A stretch of DNA of 64,000 nucleotides from Stomorhina lunata (taxonomy: Eukaryota; Arthropoda; Insecta; Diptera; Rhiniidae). Of this stretch, positions 62,090 to 64,000 are shown one piece after another (position 1 is the first letter of the stretch; every line of letters begins with the position of its first letter). The translations under genes and the position numbers were made by a program. The stretch is taken from contig OW121743.1 in assembly GCA_933228675.1 (NCBI GenBank), positions 69,380,834 through 69,444,833 of the forward strand, read 5' to 3'. The notes under the pieces were generated by a model. The model worked only from the letters and a program-made list of their open reading frames with translations, did not search any database and was not told the DNA's origin.

Positions 62090-64000
62090 ATTTATTTTTC
62101 TCTTAAAGACACAAGAGTTTGGTGATTGTCATTATGAACAATCTCTTTGGGTTAACCAAATAAAAAAAATCCATGGGAGTTAGATGATAATTATACCGAT
62201 CTCTTAATGCCCTGGCTTCTCCTGCTATATGATGGCTGTCTTAGACTGTCTCACATACCAGAATCCTGGACCAGGTGCAACGTTGTCTTTATTCCTAAAG
62301 CAGGTAAAACCTCGCACACGAAACCTAAGGATTTCTGGCCTACTAGCCTTAGTTCTTTCCTTCTTAAAACTTTGGAGCGTATCATTGAAGCACATATTCG
62401 TGCTTCATTAGATTCGAGGCTCCTGTCCAACTCACAACATGCCTACAACAAAGGCAAATCAGTTGAAACAGCACTCCACTCATTAGTTAGCCATATTGAA
62501 AAATCTCTTGAGTTTGGCGAATTCACACTTGCCGCCTTCCTAGATATAGAGGGCGCCTTTAACAACATTAGACCTGAGTCGATTTTATCGGCAATGGAGG
62601 ACTTAAGGGTTGACAAATCTATTATCTCGTTTGTAGATAAACTCCTCACCTATAGAGTCATCTGCTCAACCATGGGCACTACTACTGTTTATAAAGTAGC
62701 CTGTCGAGGTACTCCACAAGGAGGTGTACTATCACCTCTTCTGTGGAACCTTGCCATAAATAAACTACTCACTGAACTGGATTCTCTGAGATTCAACACC
62801 ATCGCATACGCGGATGATGTTGCTATAGCAGTGTCAGGGAAATTTCTTAACACACTGTCACAACGTCTCGAAACAGCTCTTGACCTACTCTATCGATGGA
62901 GCGTTTCCAACGGCCTTGGAGTAAATCCAGCTAAAACGGAACTTGTACTCTTCTCACGTAAATACAAAATTCCCACCTTTACTCTTCCTAAATTAAACAA
63001 GGTTGAACTTTCGCTCACTGACCATGCCAAATACCTGGGGGTCATTTTGGACTCAAAACTGTCCTGGAGCCTGAACACCCAACTTAGGGTATCTAAAGCA
63101 TCTATTGCACTATATTCATGTAGAGGGGCCATTGGCAAAACCTGGGGTCTGAATCCCATTAACACTGCCTGGCTCTTCAACATGGTGGTTAAGCCTATTT
63201 TAATGTATGGTGCGCTGGTCTGGTGGCCTGCACTCACCAAGGCAAACCAGTTGCACTATTTTAACAAAATCTTGAGATCTGCTGCTCTAATGATCACCGG
63301 TGCTTTAAGAACTACTCCATCTAAGGCACTCTTCACCATGCTAAACTGGCTCCCAGCTGAACTAATGGCAATGCAAATTGCTCTTAACTCGGCTGTCCGT
63401 CTCAGCACAATTGGAACCTGGTCCCACTTACAAATCGGGCATTCCACCATCCTGGGCAAAATCAATAACATCCCTGAACATATAGACTACTGCATATCTA
63501 CTCCTTTCTTCGACAAATCCTTCGCTGTGACTATCTCTGGAGAGCCTCCATCCTTAGATGATGGCTGTCTAGAGGTTTACACTGATGGATCGAAGTCAAA
63601 GATAGGCGTAGGGGGGGGGCTTCTTCATCCCATTGCTTGGGAAGGAAATCTGCTTTAGGCTCCCTGATCAATGCAGTGTCCTACAATCCGAGATATCGGC
63701 TATCCACAAAGCAGTCAAATGGTTGAGATACCACAGAGTATACGACAGGGATATTCGCTTTTGTATCGACAGTCAGGCTGCAATAAAATCCCTATCTAAT
63801 GTCCATACGACATCTGTTCTTACCAGCGAATGCCGGACATCTCTTAACGAGATGGCGAGACATTGCAAAATCGAACTCTTATGGGTACCCGGGCACAACA
63901 ACATATCTGGTAACTCCACCGCGGACAAACTTGCTAAATCCGGTGCTCTCCTGAGTCAGGATAGCATCGACCAATTTACGGGCTTACCGCTATCCGCCTG
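62090..64000 (+). mobile_element. 5'-truncated non-LTR retrotransposon, LOA/I-group-like
   Basis: Contains reverse transcriptase followed by RNase H in one coding strand. No ORF1, endonuclease or 5' untranslated region is seen, so the copy is 5'-truncated, as is usual for target-primed reverse transcription. Readable coding sequence begins just after a stop at 62153-62155. The 3' end lies beyond the window. Base composition is much less AT-rich than the host DNA, suggesting a fairly recent insertion. The exact left junction is not resolvable here. Confidence 0.85.
62156..64000 (+). pseudogene. Reverse transcriptase-RNase H polyprotein, 5'-truncated, one frameshift
   Basis: The enzyme copies element RNA into DNA at a nicked target, and its RNase H removes the RNA strand. 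Numbering from the Met at 62207, the finger region runs 14-110. Motif A is FLDIEGAFNN with catalytic D113. The GTPQGGVLSP motif is at 168-177. The active site YADD is at 201-204 (D203, D204). HAKYLGVILD is at 273-282 and the thumb follows. RNase H starts at EVYTDGS with D460. A run of nine G at 63611-63619 shifts the frame, and the original frame stops at 63656-63658. In the other frame the RNase H continues with LQSEISAI (E at 63690), CIDSQAA (D at 63768) and GNSTADKLAK (D at 63924), so all four acidic residues survive. FWPTSL replaces the usual FRPISL (Arg to Trp). RNase H plus this motif style suggests the LOA clade; the I or R1 group is the alternative. Confidence 0.85.

Noticed and set aside
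62890..63240. Minus-strand 116-codon frame
   Set aside because: Shadow of the reverse transcriptase coding sequence on the plus strand, which has all the expected catalytic motifs.

Overview
This window looks like intronic or intergenic DNA from a higher dipteran fly. A blow fly, house fly or flesh fly relative is plausible, but the species cannot be fixed from sequence alone. The reasons are very high AT content, fragments of insect-type non-LTR retrotransposons, and repeated mini-me-like elements with a GTCC/GACG microsatellite core. I see no intact cellular protein gene. Nearly all long reading frames here are by-products of tandem repeats.

Layout, left to right. 1-220 is a reverse transcriptase remnant (minus strand). 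302-1112 is a terminal-inverted-repeat (TIR) element carrying a tRNA-like sequence. 2056-3982 is a 1.9 kb CAGACACAGA/CAGA microsatellite. 6951-8470, 25298-29150 and 56510-57960 are AT minisatellites built on CTATAGAAAATTTTT-like units. 9775-12170, 13441-15275, 21180-21475, 31645-32760, 33520-35785, 36920-38135 and 39620-41075 are arrays of a related 29 bp unit built on AAATTTTTCGAAAATT. 51540-54315 is a 31 bp version. 15285-17960, 19660-23420, 36000-36840, 38160-38600, 41090-49900 and 51195-51510 are littered with the palindrome AGCAACATGTTGCT, often inside 240-280 bp tandem repeats. 18039-19342 is a second TIR-bounded element with a tRNA-like sequence.

A perfect 139 bp inverted repeat lies at 27762-28060. 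On the minus strand, its spacer plus one arm contains a candidate type I hammerhead ribozyme, of the kind carried by Penelope-like elements. Other possible Penelope-type scraps lie near 9030-9180 and 25095-25300.

The right end (57965-64000) is a nest of mobile-element debris. It holds several mini-me-like elements, a decayed non-LTR reverse transcriptase C-terminus at 60983-61340, and a 5'-truncated LOA/I-group-like retrotransposon from about 62156 to the window end. That element has an almost intact reverse transcriptase and an RNase H domain broken by one frameshift in a G run. A GC-richer stretch at 58400-59300 could be the 5' end of a host gene, on weak evidence only.
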